Source: Streptomyces sp. DHE7-1
GTDB lineage: Bacteria; Actinomycetota; Actinomycetes; Streptomycetales; Streptomycetaceae
Assembly: GCA_016432725.1 (NCBI GenBank)
Contig: JACJDG010000003.1
Coordinates: forward strand, 3,534,001-3,598,000
Direction of reading: 5' to 3'
Length of the DNA stretch: 64,000 nucleotides
Shown: one piece after another, positions 45,038 through 53,369 of the stretch
Layout of the letters: the number at the start of each line of letters is the position of its first letter
Position numbering within the stretch: the stretch's first letter is position 1
The notes under the pieces: generated by a model
The model's database searches: none
The model's input: the letters and a program-made list of their open reading frames with translations, nothing else
What the model was told of the DNA's origin: nothing
Made by a program: the position numbers and the translations under genes

Positions 45038-45253
45038 ATGTCTGGACGCGCGCAGCTTGCGCAAACCGGTCTTCCCGTAGTCGTCCTGGGCGGCGTCACC
45101 ATTCCGTTCGGCCTGTATCTGGCGCTCGCGCTCACCACCGCCGCTCTCGGCGTCCTGCTCTTCCTGAAGTTCGGCTGGCGCCGCCACCTCACGGCCGGCC
45201 AGCTGGCACCCGCCAAGGGCACCGGCGCCGAGCGCCGTCGGCACGGTAAGTGA
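45038..45253 (+). CDS. LAQTG-motif membrane mini-protein
   Basis: The 71-residue protein begins MSGRAQLAQTGLPVVVL. LAQTG (residues 7-11) matches the LAxTG motif used by class E sortases in Streptomyces. It is followed by a hydrophobic stretch to about residue 43 and WRR, the exact order of a cell-wall sorting signal. Only six residues precede the motif, so no ordinary mature domain exists; a 22-residue basic tail follows. It lies between the UDP-sugar dehydrogenase and the glycosyltransferase, whose GTG overlaps its TGA. Sortase use is inference; it could equally be a one- or two-helix accessory subunit of the synthase. Confidence 0.68.
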   Translation: MSGRAQLAQTGLPVVVLGGVTIPFGLYLALALTTAALGVLLFLKFGWRRHLTAGQLAPAKGTGAERRRHGK

Positions 45254-46734
45254 GCAGAACACGTCGTCCGCCGGTGCTGAGCGCCCATCAGCACCGGTCG
45301 GCAACCGTCCTGATGGGCATGATCGTTCTTCTTCTGCTGGCCGGCTGGGCCACGCACCACACCCTGGTGGTCCTCGCCACCGACCCGGCGACGCGCAGTC
45401 GCGCCACCTTCCTGTTCTCCGGGCTGTTCCTGGTCTTCGTCATCCAGACGCTGCTCTACCACCTGGAACGGGCCCCGAGAATGACGCCGCGCATCGCTCG
45501 GCGCCTCGACGGACTGCACGCGGCGGTGCTCGTGCCCGCGTACAACGAGGACCCCGGATATCTCAAACTCGGACTCCAGGCGTTCCTCGCCCAGACCCGT
45601 CTTCCGGACTCCGTCCACATCGTCGACGACGGCTCCACAAGCACCGACTACGCCGCGGTGCGGACCTGGTGGGAACGTGCCGCCACGGAGAAGGGCGTGG
45701 CAACCACGTGGCAGCGCGTCCCCAACGGGGGCAAGCGCAGCGCCCAGGCCCACGGGGTGCGCGTCAGTCCCGACGCGGACATCTACGTCACGTGCGACTC
45801 CGACAGCTGCTTCGCCCCCACCGCCCTCGAGAACCTCCTCACCCCGTTCTCGCGGGCCCGGGTGCAGTCCGTCGCCGGCATCGTGGTCGCCACGAACAAC
45901 CGGGTGAACTGGTTCGTACGGATCATGGACCTGTGGTTCACCGTCTGCCAGCTCGTCGACCGCTCGGGGCAGTCGGCCGTCGGCGCCGTCATGGTCAACT
46001 CGGGAGCCATCGCGGCGTACCGGGCGGGCGTCATCCGGGACAACCTCGACGGCTATCTGAACGAGACGTTCATGGGGCGCGGCGTCGGTTTCTCGGACGA
46101 CTCCATGCTCACCCTCTTCGCGCAGGAACGCGGCCTGACGGTGCAGCAGCCTCGCGCGATCTGCTTCACGGCCATGCCGGAGAAGTGGTCGCACTTCAAC
46201 CGCATGTACCTGCGGTGGATGCGGGGCTCGACCATCCGCTCCGTCTGGCGCATGCGCTACCTGTCGGCCCGGCGCCCCGCGTTCTGGCTGCACATCGTGC
46301 GCTGGGTGCAGATGATCCTCACCCAGACCATCACGGCGTGGCTGCTGCTCGCGGAGCCGGTCGTCACCCGCGAGCCGCCGCCCGTCACGATGCTCGTCAT
46401 CCCCGTCCTCATCGGCTGGGCACAGGGACTGAGGTACCTGAGCATCATCCGCTCCGACGAACGGATCTGCTCGCGCATCCTCACCTGGCTGGCCATGCCA
46501 GTCGCCATCGCCATCGCGTGGACGGTACTGCGTTGGCACCGCTGGTACGGGGCGCTGACCTGCCTGAAGACCGGCTGGGGCACCCGCCAGAACGGAGCCG
46601 AGGTCTCCCTGGAAACAGGGGTCTCCCTGGAGACAAGCGACACCTCGACGCCGGCAGTCCAGAAGCTCTACGACCCGCTCGACGATTCGACACTGGAGAT
46701 CAGGCAGTACCGGTCGATGTCCTCCGCTCCCTGA
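45250..46734 (+). CDS. membrane glycosyltransferase family 2, hyaluronan/cellulose synthase-like
   Basis: The 494-residue protein has two N-terminal membrane helices (ATVLMGMIVLLLLAGWATH; FLFSGLFLVFVIQTLLYHL). The GT2 domain contains VLVPAYNEDP, the UDP-binding DDGSTS, the metal site TCDSDSCF and the catalytic base region FSDDSMLTLF. Product-binding MYLRWMRGS takes the place of the Q/R-x-x-RW motif, with Met at the first position. Two to four C-terminal helices form the channel. It polymerises and exports a sugar chain, using uronic acid from the partner dehydrogenase. The start overlaps the mini-protein stop (GTGA), and a strong hairpin ends the operon. Confidence 0.88.
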   Translation: MSRTRRPPVLSAHQHRSATVLMGMIVLLLLAGWATHHTLVVLATDPATRSRATFLFSGLFLVFVIQTLLYHLERAPRMTPRIARRLDGLHAAVLVPAYNEDPGYLKLGLQAFLAQTRLPDSVHIVDDGSTSTDYAAVRTWWERAATEKGVATTWQRVPNGGKRSAQAHGVRVSPDADIYVTCDSDSCFAPTALENLLTPFSRARVQSVAGIVVATNNRVNWFVRIMDLWFTVCQLVDRSGQSAVGAVMVNSGAIAAYRAGVIRDNLDGYLNETFMGRGVGFSDDSMLTLFAQERGLTVQQPRAICFTAMPEKWSHFNRMYLRWMRGSTIRSVWRMRYLSARRPAFWLHIVRWVQMILTQTITAWLLLAEPVVTREPPPVTMLVIPVLIGWAQGLRYLSIIRSDERICSRILTWLAMPVAIAIAWTVLRWHRWYGALTCLKTGWGTRQNGAEVSLETGVSLETSDTSTPAVQKLYDPLDDSTLEIRQYRSMSSAP

Positions 46735-46758
46735 CGCCGCGGAGCGGGCGTACGGCGA

Positions 46759-46795
46759 CGCCCCTGAGCCGCGCGGACCGCGCGGCTCAGGGGCG
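46759..46795 (+). terminator. polysaccharide operon terminator
   Basis: A 16-bp perfect stem (CGCCCCTGAGCCGCGC and complement) with a 5-base loop lies 24 bases after the glycosyltransferase stop. It is near-identical to the gpm terminator 1.36 kb downstream. Confidence 0.87.
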
Positions 46796-46814
46796 TGATC
46801 GCGAAGGCTGCTTC
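46760..46814. repeat. left copy of a duplicated terminator plus gpm tail
   Basis: These 55 bases match 48124-48178 at about 49 positions. The shared part runs past the hairpin into GGGGC(G/A)TGATCGCGAAGGCT and ends at CTTC. In the right copy those last bases are the 3' end of gpm (stop and final lysine codons). Here they have no coding role. The two direct copies bracket about 1.3 kb with two small genes. Confidence 0.8.
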
Positions 46815-46938
46815 CCCGGAGCCCTGTCCGGGCTCGTTCACCTGAGTTCGCGTGCGGTCGATTCGGCTCATTGCTTCTGCCCCTCCCGAACGGGCCTGAC
46901 CGTCGCTGCATGAGACGGAAACTGAGACGCTGCTTCCC

Positions 46939-47220
46939 ATGAGCGAGACACCTGACCCCGGCAACCCGAACGGCATCCAGGTGGGCGACATCTACGAAGA
47001 CTGCTCGTTCCACCCGGTGCTGTGCACCGCGGTTGATGAGGTGGCAGGCATCGTGCTCAGCGGCGTCTCCCTCATCGACGGCAGCTTCCCCCGCTCCTGC
47101 GATGCTCTGCATTGTGGGCCTGTCCGGATCCGCGTGGAGGACGTCATGGCCATCAAGCAGGACTTGGAGGGCTACGCCCGCCGGCGGAAGCAGGAGCTAC
47201 GGGCCGGGGGCAACACCTGA
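46939..47220 (+). CDS. small hypothetical protein
   Basis: The 93-residue protein contains GIQVGDIYEDCSFHPVLCTAVDE, a short loop, then HCGPVRIRVEDVMAIKQDLEGYARRRKQELRAG. It is probably an alpha/beta cytosolic protein with three or four Cys. It uses more variable codons than the core genes, consistent with accessory DNA inside the duplicated segment. The function is not recognised. The next gene starts 219 bases on. Confidence 0.62.
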   Translation: MSETPDPGNPNGIQVGDIYEDCSFHPVLCTAVDEVAGIVLSGVSLIDGSFPRSCDALHCGPVRIRVEDVMAIKQDLEGYARRRKQELRAGGNT

Positions 47221-47439
47221 TCCGTATATGGGGTGGAGCCGGTTGCTGTGGTTGCCGTATCGGGCTGCTGTACGGCGAGATGCCGATGGTTGACACACGA
47301 GATCCACGGCCGCAGCAAATGACGGCACCGGTTCTCCGGAGCGCTTGCCCGACCGGCAGATGGACAGGGCGCCCCTGGTCCGCCATGCTGCCGTCGCGAT
47401 GACGGGCCACCACGGGCTGCATCGAGTGAGGGGGGATCG

Positions 47440-47969
47440 ATGGAGCAATCGCAGGTCGCAGCTGTGCCGCCGGCGCACATCCGGTACCGGTTGACGCCCT
47501 CCAATGCCTGCTGTCCATGCTGCCCGGCATCATCATCGTGGCCTCCCAAATCCTGTTCTGGTTGGACGGGGGACCGTCTGGCCTCTATCTGGTCTCGGAA
47601 CTGCTCGTGTGGTGTGTCGTGCCGATCGCCTCCCGGCTCTTCGGGGTCACTCTCACGCCATCCGCGGCCATCGTGCACAACCTCCGTCGCCGGACCATCC
47701 CGTGGTCGAGCGTCCAAGCCATCCAGATCGAGTCTCTCCTCGGGAGCCGGACCGTCGTGATCTACGAAGCGGGCGGCCGCCGTACTCGCCTGCGGGCACC
47801 GATCACCGCGTCCCTCAACCGGGATCGCTGCTTCGAGGAGAAGTTCCACACCATCGGCAGGTGGTGGCTGGATCACCGGGGCCCGGACTGGGTCCCTGTC
47901 CCGCCAGCGGGCGCATGGTGGGGTGGCCCACCGGCGTCCAACGGGAACCCTTACGCCCCTCCCGCGTAG
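47440..47969 (+). CDS. membrane protein with PH-like domain, frame broken once
   Basis: The frame from ATG 47440 (MEQSQVAAVPPAHIRYRLTP) continues one frame over as LLSMLPGIIIVASQILFWL. One extra C in the CC run near 47508 (AATGCC to AATGCCC) joins them into 176 residues. Two membrane helices (LLSMLPGIIIVASQILFWL; LYLVSELLVWCVVPIASRLFG) are followed by a small PH-like beta domain (VTLTPSAAIVHNLRRRTIPW, then SVQAIQIESLLGSRTVVIYE). The proline-rich tail ends SNGNPYAPPA. Proteins of this shape are common, uncharacterised actinobacterial membrane proteins. Confidence 0.65.
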
Positions 47970-48123
47970 TCGGCGAGTGATCCGCACCCTCCGGGCGGCA
48001 CAGACCTGAACCTGTGACCTCATCCGAGCAGCCAGGGACCGGGCCGGAAGGCTCTCGGGCGAGCGCTCCGGCCTCAGGGCACGGGGGCCTGAGGGCCCGG
48101 AGAGGGCCGAGGCCGTGAAAATT

Positions 48124-48158
48124 GCCCCCGAGCCGCGCCGTCCGCGCAGCTCAGGGGC
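48124..48158 (-). terminator. gpm terminator
   Basis: On the minus-strand transcript a 15-bp stem forms (GCCCCTGAGCTGCGC with GCGCGGCTCGGGGGC), including two U-G pairs, with a 5-base loop. It begins about 13 bases after the gpm stop. Confidence 0.8.
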
Positions 48159-48178
48159 ATGATCGCGAAGGCTACTTC
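48124..48178. repeat. right copy of a duplicated terminator plus gpm tail
   Basis: This is the partner of the copy at 46760-46814 and includes the gpm stop codon and last codon. This copy is the functional original, since it continues into gpm. Confidence 0.8.
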
Positions 48179-48933
48179 TTCTTGCCCTGGTTCTTGACCG
48201 CCTCGATGGCCGCTGCCGCGGCCTCCGGGTCGAGGTACTTGCCGCCCGGGGTGACCGGGCGGAAGTCGGCGTCGAGTTCGTAGTACAGGGGGATGCCCGT
48301 CGGGATGTTGAGGCCCGCGATGTCGGCGTCGGAGATGCCGTCCAGGTGCTTGACCAGGGCGCGCAGGGAGTTGCCGTGGGCGGCGACGAGGACCGTGCGG
48401 CCGGTCAGGAGGTCGGGGACGATGTCGTCGTACCAGTACGGGAGCATCCGGGACACGACGTCCTTCAGGCACTCCGTGCGCGGGCGCAGCTCCGGCGGGA
48501 TGGTGGCGTAGCGGGCGTCGTGCGCCTGGGAGAACTCGGAGTCGTCCGGGAGCGGGGGCGGCGGGGTGTCGTAGGAGCGGCGCCAGAGCATGAACTGCTC
48601 CTCGCCGAACTCGGCCAGCGTGGCCGCCTTGTCCTTGCCCTGCAGGGCGCCGTAGTGGCGCTCGTTCAGGCGCCAGCTGCGGTGGACCGGGATCCAGTGG
48701 CGGTCCGCGGCCTCGAGGGCCAGCTGGGCCGTGCGGATCGCGCGCTTCTGGAGCGACGTGTGGACCACGTCGGGGAGGAGGTCGGCGTCCTTCAGGAGCT
48801 CGCCACCGCGGACTGCCTCCTTCTCGCCCTTCTCGTTCAGGTTGACGTCCACCCAGCCGGTGAACAGGTTCTTCGCGTTCCACTCGCTCTCGCCGTGGCG
48901 GAGGAGGATCAGCTTGTACGGTGCGTCGGCCAT
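48172..48933 (-). CDS. gpmA: 2,3-bisphosphoglycerate-dependent phosphoglycerate mutase
   Basis: The 253-residue glycolytic enzyme has the phospho-His motif LRHGESEWN (His13), TGWVDVNLNEKGEKEA, and RHYGALQGKDKAATLAEFG. The second catalytic His is in VAAHGNSLRALVKHLDGIS. It interconverts 3- and 2-phosphoglycerate. The basic tail KNQGKKK is followed directly by its terminator. It lies divergently from an MFS exporter, with a 30-bp hairpin between them. Confidence 0.96.
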   Translation of the reverse strand: MADAPYKLILLRHGESEWNAKNLFTGWVDVNLNEKGEKEAVRGGELLKDADLLPDVVHTSLQKRAIRTAQLALEAADRHWIPVHRSWRLNERHYGALQGKDKAATLAEFGEEQFMLWRRSYDTPPPPLPDDSEFSQAHDARYATIPPELRPRTECLKDVVSRMLPYWYDDIVPDLLTGRTVLVAAHGNSLRALVKHLDGISDADIAGLNIPTGIPLYYELDADFRPVTPGGKYLDPEAAAAAIEAVKNQGKKK

Positions 48934-48963
48934 GCCTCAGAGCGTAATCCACGTGTTCGGGCC

Positions 48964-49026
48964 GTCGCCCGCCCTGCTCGGTGGGCGGACGGGCGCCCCG
49001 TCCGCCCACCGAGCAGGGCGGGCGAC
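48964..49026. repeat. 30-bp perfect inverted repeat with 3-base loop
   Basis: The arm GTCGCCCGCCCTGCTCGGTG plus ten more bases pairs perfectly with 48997-49026 around CGC. It lies only 31 bases upstream of the gpmA ATG and 152 before the MFS start, in a divergent promoter region and not behind a gene. It could fold in either leader RNA or as a DNA cruciform. Confidence 0.85.
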
Positions 49027-49177
49027 CGGTCGGGCGCCGGGTGCGGACGGCGTGCGGCCCTCCGTGCGGCCCCGGCGCGGCTCTCGTTAATCGAGTGGCC
49101 CTCGGCCGCCCCGTACATGTAACTTGCGCTTACCGCTTGAGCCGCTTACATATCCGTACCCGTGGGGGGTCCCGTCC

Positions 49178-50454
49178 ATGTCTGCCGCGTCCGTCGCGTC
49201 CGTCGCCCGTCTCAGACGTGCCGCCCGGGAGACCGTCTCCGGACTGCCCCGCGAGTTCTGGTGGCTGTGGACGAGCACCCTGGTCAACCGGCTCGGGGCG
49301 TTCGTCGCCACGTTCATGGCGCTGTACCTCACGATCGACCGGGGCTACTCCGCCTCGTACGCCGGGCTCGTCGCCTCGCTGCACGGGCTCGGCGGGGTCG
49401 TCTCCTCGCTCGGGGCGGGGTGATGGCCGACCGGCTCGGCAGGCGGCCCACCCTGCTGATCGCCCAGACCGCCACCGCCGTGTCCGTCGCGGTGCTCGGG
49501 TTCATGCAGGACCCGGTCACCATCGCCGGCGTCGCCTTCCTCGTCGGCATGGCCTCCAACGCCTCCCGGCCGGCCGTGCAGGCGATGATGGCGGACATCG
49601 TCCGGCCGGAGGACCGGGTGCGGGCGTTCTCGCTCAACTACTGGGCGATCAACCTCGGCTTCGCCGTCTCCTCCATGGCGGCCGGGTTCATCGCCGAGTT
49701 CAGCTATCTCGCCGGGTTCCTGATCGAGGCCGGGATGACCCTGGCGTGCGCGGTGGTCGTCTTCCTCAAGCTGCCGGAGTCGCGGCCCGTGGCCACGGCC
49801 AAGCGGGCGGAGGGTGACGTCGGCCTGGGCACGGTGCTGCGCGACGGGCGGTACATGGCCGTCGTCGGGCTGTCCTTCCTCGTCGCCCTCGTCTTCCAGC
49901 AGGGGTCCGTCGGACTGCCGGTGGCCATGGGCCGGGCCGGGTTCACGGCCGCGGACTACGGTTTCGCCGTCGCCGTCAACGGCGTCCTCATCGTCGCGCT
50001 GCAGATCCCCGTCACCCGCTTCATCGAGCACCGCGACCCGCGCACACTGCTCGTGGCCTCCTCCCTGCTCGCCGGGTACGGCTTCGGGCTCACCGCCTTC
50101 GCCGGCTCGGTCGGCGTCTTCGCGCTCACCGTGTGCGTGTGGACGCTCGCCGAGATCGTCAACGCCCCGACCCAGACCGGTCTGGTGGTACGGCTGTCCC
50201 CGGCGCACGGGCGCGGGCGCTACCAGGGGATGTACACGCTGTCCTGGTCCGTGGCCGCGCTGGTGGCGCCGCTCATGTCCGGCGCGGTCATCGACCGGTT
50301 CGGCGCCGCGTGGCTGTGGGCCATGTGCGCCGGCGTGGGGACCGTGGCCGGGATCGGGTACGGGGTGCTCATGCGGCGGCCGGCCGCCGAGCGCCGGGCG
50401 CCGGAGTCCGCCCCGGCGGACGCGGACACGGAGAGCGAGCTGAGCGCGGCCTGA
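49178..50454 (+). CDS. MFS exporter, 12 helices, frame broken once
   Basis: The first 81 residues (ETVSGLPREFWWLWTSTLVNR; FVATFMALYLTIDRGYSASYA) end at SSLGAG in one frame. The rest starts at VMADRLGRRPTLLIAQ one frame over. One G added to the GGGG run near 49421 restores motif A (GVMADRLGRRPTL) and a 425-residue protein. The C-terminal half contains RYQGMYTLSWSVAALVAPL. It is similar to DHA1-type multidrug or metabolite exporters. The substrate is unknown. Confidence 0.87.
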
Positions 50455-50487
50455 GCACCGGCGCGACAGCGGCCGGGACAAAGGGGT

Positions 50488-50525
50488 GAGCCCCCTGCGC
50501 GCGGTGCTCCGCGGGCAGGGGGCTC
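50488..50525 (+). terminator. MFS gene terminator
   Basis: GAGCCCCCTGC and its complement form an 11-bp stem around a GC-rich loop, 33 bases after the stop. Confidence 0.72.
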
Positions 50526-50560
50526 GTCGCCTTGCGCGCCGGGGGGCGGCGCGGGGGCGA

Positions 50561-50791
50561 TCAGAGGGAGGCGTAGACGCCGACCCGGTTGAACTGGGCG
50601 GCGGCACCCTGGAGCTGGCCGACGGCGCCCTGGACCGTGTCCGTGACGGTGCCGAGCTGGGCCAGCAGGTCCGTGCTGTCGAGGGCGGCGGGACCGGCGA
50701 CGATGCCGGCCTGCGGGCTCAGGCCGCCGGAGACGCCGTCCAGCTCGGCGTCGGAGATCTCGGCGGTCTGGACCTGGGGAGCGGAGGTCAT
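50561..50791 (-). CDS. GG-leader peptide lacking cysteine, RiPP-precursor-like
   Basis: The 76-residue protein starts MTSAPQVQTAEISDAELDGVSGGL. The ISDAELDxVSGG string is the leader motif of type II lanthipeptide-like and bacteriocin precursors that are cut after GG by C39 peptidases. The remaining 52 residues (SPQAGIVAGPAALDSTDLLA; TVTDTVQGAVGQLQGAAAQF) are hydrophobic and small, contain Thr/Ser but no Cys, so thioether rings cannot form. No modifying enzyme or C39 transporter is nearby. It could be a secreted signal or a relic of a RiPP leader used for another purpose. Confidence 0.7.
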   Translation of the reverse strand: MTSAPQVQTAEISDAELDGVSGGLSPQAGIVAGPAALDSTDLLAQLGTVTDTVQGAVGQLQGAAAQFNRVGVYASL

Positions 50792-51150
50792 GTCGAAACT
50801 GCCCTTCGTTGGAGGTTCCACAAGGGGGAGCGGCACCGCTGGGGACAGACGGCCGGCCGCGACCGCGGGCGTAGGGCATCCGTTTCCGGACGACCTGGCT
50901 TGAACCCGGCGGCGCGAAGGATCAAATCACGGAGCGTGTCCGGCATCCAGTCGACCGGCTTGCGCCACGGGGCAGTTGGGGCCACCGGCTCCTCATCCGT
51001 GCCCACCTGCCCATCGGTTGCGGGCAGCTTCTCCACAAGCGGTCCGGCACGGAGGGGGTCGCGGCCCTTGCCAGGGCGGACCCGAACCGGACAACTCCGC
51101 ACCAACCGCGTTCACGTGCGCGGGCTTGCGCATGCGCTGTGCAGATTCGG
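50792..51150. other. spacer upstream of the GG-leader peptide
   Basis: A minus-strand frame (50788-51102) is open and would overlap the peptide start by ATGA. It includes WRKPVDWMPDTLRDLILRAA, which looks protein-like, but half the codons lack the G/C third-position bias of real genes here. I leave it as possible. Otherwise the region should hold the promoter of the peptide gene. Confidence 0.4.
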
Positions 51151-51600
51151 TCACCGATGCATCCGGGCACCCTTCAGCACCTTGTCGACCCCGTTGCGCG
51201 GGCCGTACACGGCGAGTCCGACGAGGTCCAGGCCGGCGGTGCCCACGGCCCGCACCGCCGCGCGGTTGTCGCGGTCGTTGCCGGTGGCGAACAGGTCGGA
51301 GGTGAACACCGACCGGGGCAGGGCGCGGGACAGGGCCCGGGCGTGGGCCGCCGTGAGCGTCTCCTTGGTGCCCTCGAAGACCAGCACCGGCTGGCGGAAC
51401 ATCGGCAGGTAGGACACGGCGTCCGCGTCCTCGTACGGCTCGCCGATCACCTCGGGGACCTGGCTGCCCAGGCCGCTGACCAGGAACGCCGTCACGTTCA
51501 GGCGTTGCCAGGTCGCCAGGTCCTCGCGCAGCAGTACGGCGATCTTGGTGTCGAAGCGGACGGGGGCGGCGGCCGGCTCGGCGTGCGGTTCGGTGTTCAT
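51151..51600 (-). CDS. DUF2000-family protein
   Basis: The 149-residue single-domain protein contains RFDTKIAVLLREDLATWQRLNVTAF, LVSGLGSQVPEVIGEPYEDAD and QPVLVFEGTKETLTAAHARA, typical for DUF2000. Its fold resembles type 2 peptidyl-tRNA hydrolases, but the activity is unknown. It diverges from an AraC-type regulator 49 bases away, a common regulator-target arrangement. Confidence 0.83.
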   Translation of the reverse strand: MNTEPHAEPAAAPVRFDTKIAVLLREDLATWQRLNVTAFLVSGLGSQVPEVIGEPYEDADAVSYLPMFRQPVLVFEGTKETLTAAHARALSRALPRSVFTSDLFATGNDRDNRAAVRAVGTAGLDLVGLAVYGPRNGVDKVLKGARMHR

Positions 51601-51649
51601 GGAGTGAGACTGCCGACCGACGCGCGCCGCGGTCTTGTACGTTTTTTGC

Positions 51650-52453
51650 GTGGCCGCCGACCAGTCCGACGTCTCCGCCTGGCGCCCGCGCGTCCCGGGT
51701 GTGGTGGAGGTCTTCCACGCCCACTTCACGGAGTACGCGTACCCGATGCACGTCCACGACGCCTGGACGCTGCTGATCGTCGACGACGGCGCCGTACGGT
51801 ACGACCTCGACCGGCACGAGCACGGCACCCCGCACGACACCGTCTCGCTGCTGCCGCCGCACGTGCCGCACAACGGCTCCCCCGCCACCCCGCACGGATT
51901 CCGCAAGCGGGTGCTGTACCTGGACGGCAGCCACCTGGGCGACGATCTGATCGGCCCGGCCGTGGACGGCCCCGATCTGCGGGACCCGGTGCTGCGGCTG
52001 CGGGTCGGGCAGTTGCACTCCGCCCTGGCCCGGCCGGGTGACGAGCTGGAGGCGGAGAGCCGGCTGGCGCTGGTCGGCGAGCGGCTGCGGGAGCATCTGC
52101 GGCACCGGGACGCCGGGGCCCGCCGCCCCGGCCGCGGTCCCGGTCTCGCCCGGTCGCTGCGCGAGCTGCTCGACGAGCACGTCACCGAGGGGCTGGCGCT
52201 CGCCGACGCGGCGCGGCTGCTGCACGCCCACCCGGCGCACCTGGTGCGGGCGTTCAGCGGTGCGTACGGCATCCCGCCGCACCAGTACCTGACCTCCCGC
52301 CGGGTCGGCCGGGCCCGGCGGCTGCTGCTGGACGGGCTGCCGCCGGGCGAGGTGGCGGTGGCGACCGGGTTCTGCGACCAGGCCCACCTCACCCGGCACT
52401 TCAAGAAGCTGGTGGGCGTGCCACCGGGGCGTTACCGGCTCAGTGCGCGGTGA
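51650..52453 (+). CDS. AraC-family transcriptional regulator
   Basis: The 267-residue protein has an N-terminal cupin sensor domain (VVEVFHAHFTEYAYPMHVHD; LLPPHVPHNGSPATPHGF). Two helix-turn-helix motifs follow in the last 100 residues (LADAARLLHAHPAHLVRAFS; EVAVATGFCDQAHLTRHFKK, then LVGVPPGRYR). The start is GTG 51650 with no clear ribosome-binding site after an unusual run of T, so the mRNA may be leaderless. It probably controls the divergent DUF2000 gene. Confidence 0.9.
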   Translation: MAADQSDVSAWRPRVPGVVEVFHAHFTEYAYPMHVHDAWTLLIVDDGAVRYDLDRHEHGTPHDTVSLLPPHVPHNGSPATPHGFRKRVLYLDGSHLGDDLIGPAVDGPDLRDPVLRLRVGQLHSALARPGDELEAESRLALVGERLREHLRHRDAGARRPGRGPGLARSLRELLDEHVTEGLALADAARLLHAHPAHLVRAFSGAYGIPPHQYLTSRRVGRARRLLLDGLPPGEVAVATGFCDQAHLTRHFKKLVGVPPGRYRLSAR

Positions 52454-52465
52454 GGGCGCGCCGGG

Positions 52466-53269
52466 TCACCTGACGTCGACGTAGTCGCCGGCGGCCGTGG
52501 CGCCGCCGGTCGTGGCCGTCTCGCTGTAGGTCCAGCGCCAGTAGCCGTCCGCGGCCGCGGTGACCGTGGTCCTCAGGTAGCCCGCGGAGTCGGCCTGCAC
52601 GATCTTGACGGTGGAGTAGGTACTGGTGCCCGCCTTGCGGAACTGCAGCTTGGCCGACTTGCCGCCGAAGCCGGTGTAGCTGTGCTTCACCCAGTCCGCG
52701 CGGGTGAGCCACCCGGTCACGGTGAGCTTGCCGCCCTTGGCGACGGGTTCGGGCGAGGCGTTGACGGTGGCCTTCCCGGCGCGCTTGACCTGCACGGAGC
52801 TGAAGCCGGTCAGGTACTCCTCGCCCTTGAAGTTCTCGTTCGAGTCCCACAGGCGCACCCAGACGGCCGTCTTCCAGGTCGTCGCGTCGTTGTTGGAGTC
52901 GAGCCGCCAGCGCGGGTCGATGTACAGCTCGCCCTCGCAGTCGGCGGCACGTGGACCGGAGTCGTTGCAGCTGGTGAAGCCCGTGTAGATGCCGCCGGAG
53001 TCGGCTCCCTTGGCGGCCGTCGTGTCGTGGTACAGGTACGGGAACGGGGTCACGTCGTCGGCACCGACACCGGACGGCAGGGACATGTGGAAGGTGAAGC
53101 CGGGCCTCACCTCCGCCGTGGTGCCCACGATGACGGGCTTGCCCTGGTTGATGACCAGGTTCGACACCGAGACGCCGGTGTCCGCCGCCGCCGCGGACGG
53201 TGCGGCGTACGCCCCCAGGGCGAGCGCTCCCGCGAGCGCGACCGCGAAGCCGGATCTGCCTGCGCGCAT
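52466..53269 (-). CDS. secreted hypothetical protein with calcium-type beta domains
   Basis: The 267-residue protein has a signal peptide ending SAAAADTG near residue 32. The mature part is beta-rich: VSVSNLVINQGKPVIVGTTA, then LTVTGWLTRADWVKHSYTGF and STVKIVQADSAGYLRTTVTA, followed by a WTYSETATT end that resembles cell-surface Ig-like repeats. Two cysteines (SCNDSGPRAADCEGE) may bond. The start ATG 53269 follows AGAGG by six bases. The function is unknown; it may be a structural surface protein. Confidence 0.8.
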   Translation of the reverse strand: MRAGRSGFAVALAGALALGAYAAPSAAAADTGVSVSNLVINQGKPVIVGTTAEVRPGFTFHMSLPSGVGADDVTPFPYLYHDTTAAKGADSGGIYTGFTSCNDSGPRAADCEGELYIDPRWRLDSNNDATTWKTAVWVRLWDSNENFKGEEYLTGFSSVQVKRAGKATVNASPEPVAKGGKLTVTGWLTRADWVKHSYTGFGGKSAKLQFRKAGTSTYSTVKIVQADSAGYLRTTVTAAADGYWRWTYSETATTGGATAAGDYVDVR

Positions 53270-53369
53270 GCACAACCTCTTACGGTGAGAGACAGGTAAG
53301 GACCCGGTAAGGAACCGGGTCGCCGCAGGCTAACAGCAGGCGCGCGGAGCCAGGTTGGAGCCCCCGGGC

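Noticed and set aside
44233..47112. A 959-codon open frame on the minus strand across the polysaccharide operon
   Set aside because: It lies fully opposite three convincing genes, has no domain, and is rich in Gly/Arg/Ala/Val/Asp as expected from the complementary strand of high-GC genes.
46815..48123. Insertion sequence between the duplicated terminators
   Set aside because: No transposase and no terminal inverted repeats; only direct copies of the terminator and gpm tail.
50788..51102. Possible gene before the GG-leader peptide, overlapping it by ATGA
   Set aside because: Part of it looks like protein (DWMPDTLRDLILRAA), but codon bias is poor and the start is uncertain, so I note it only as a possibility.
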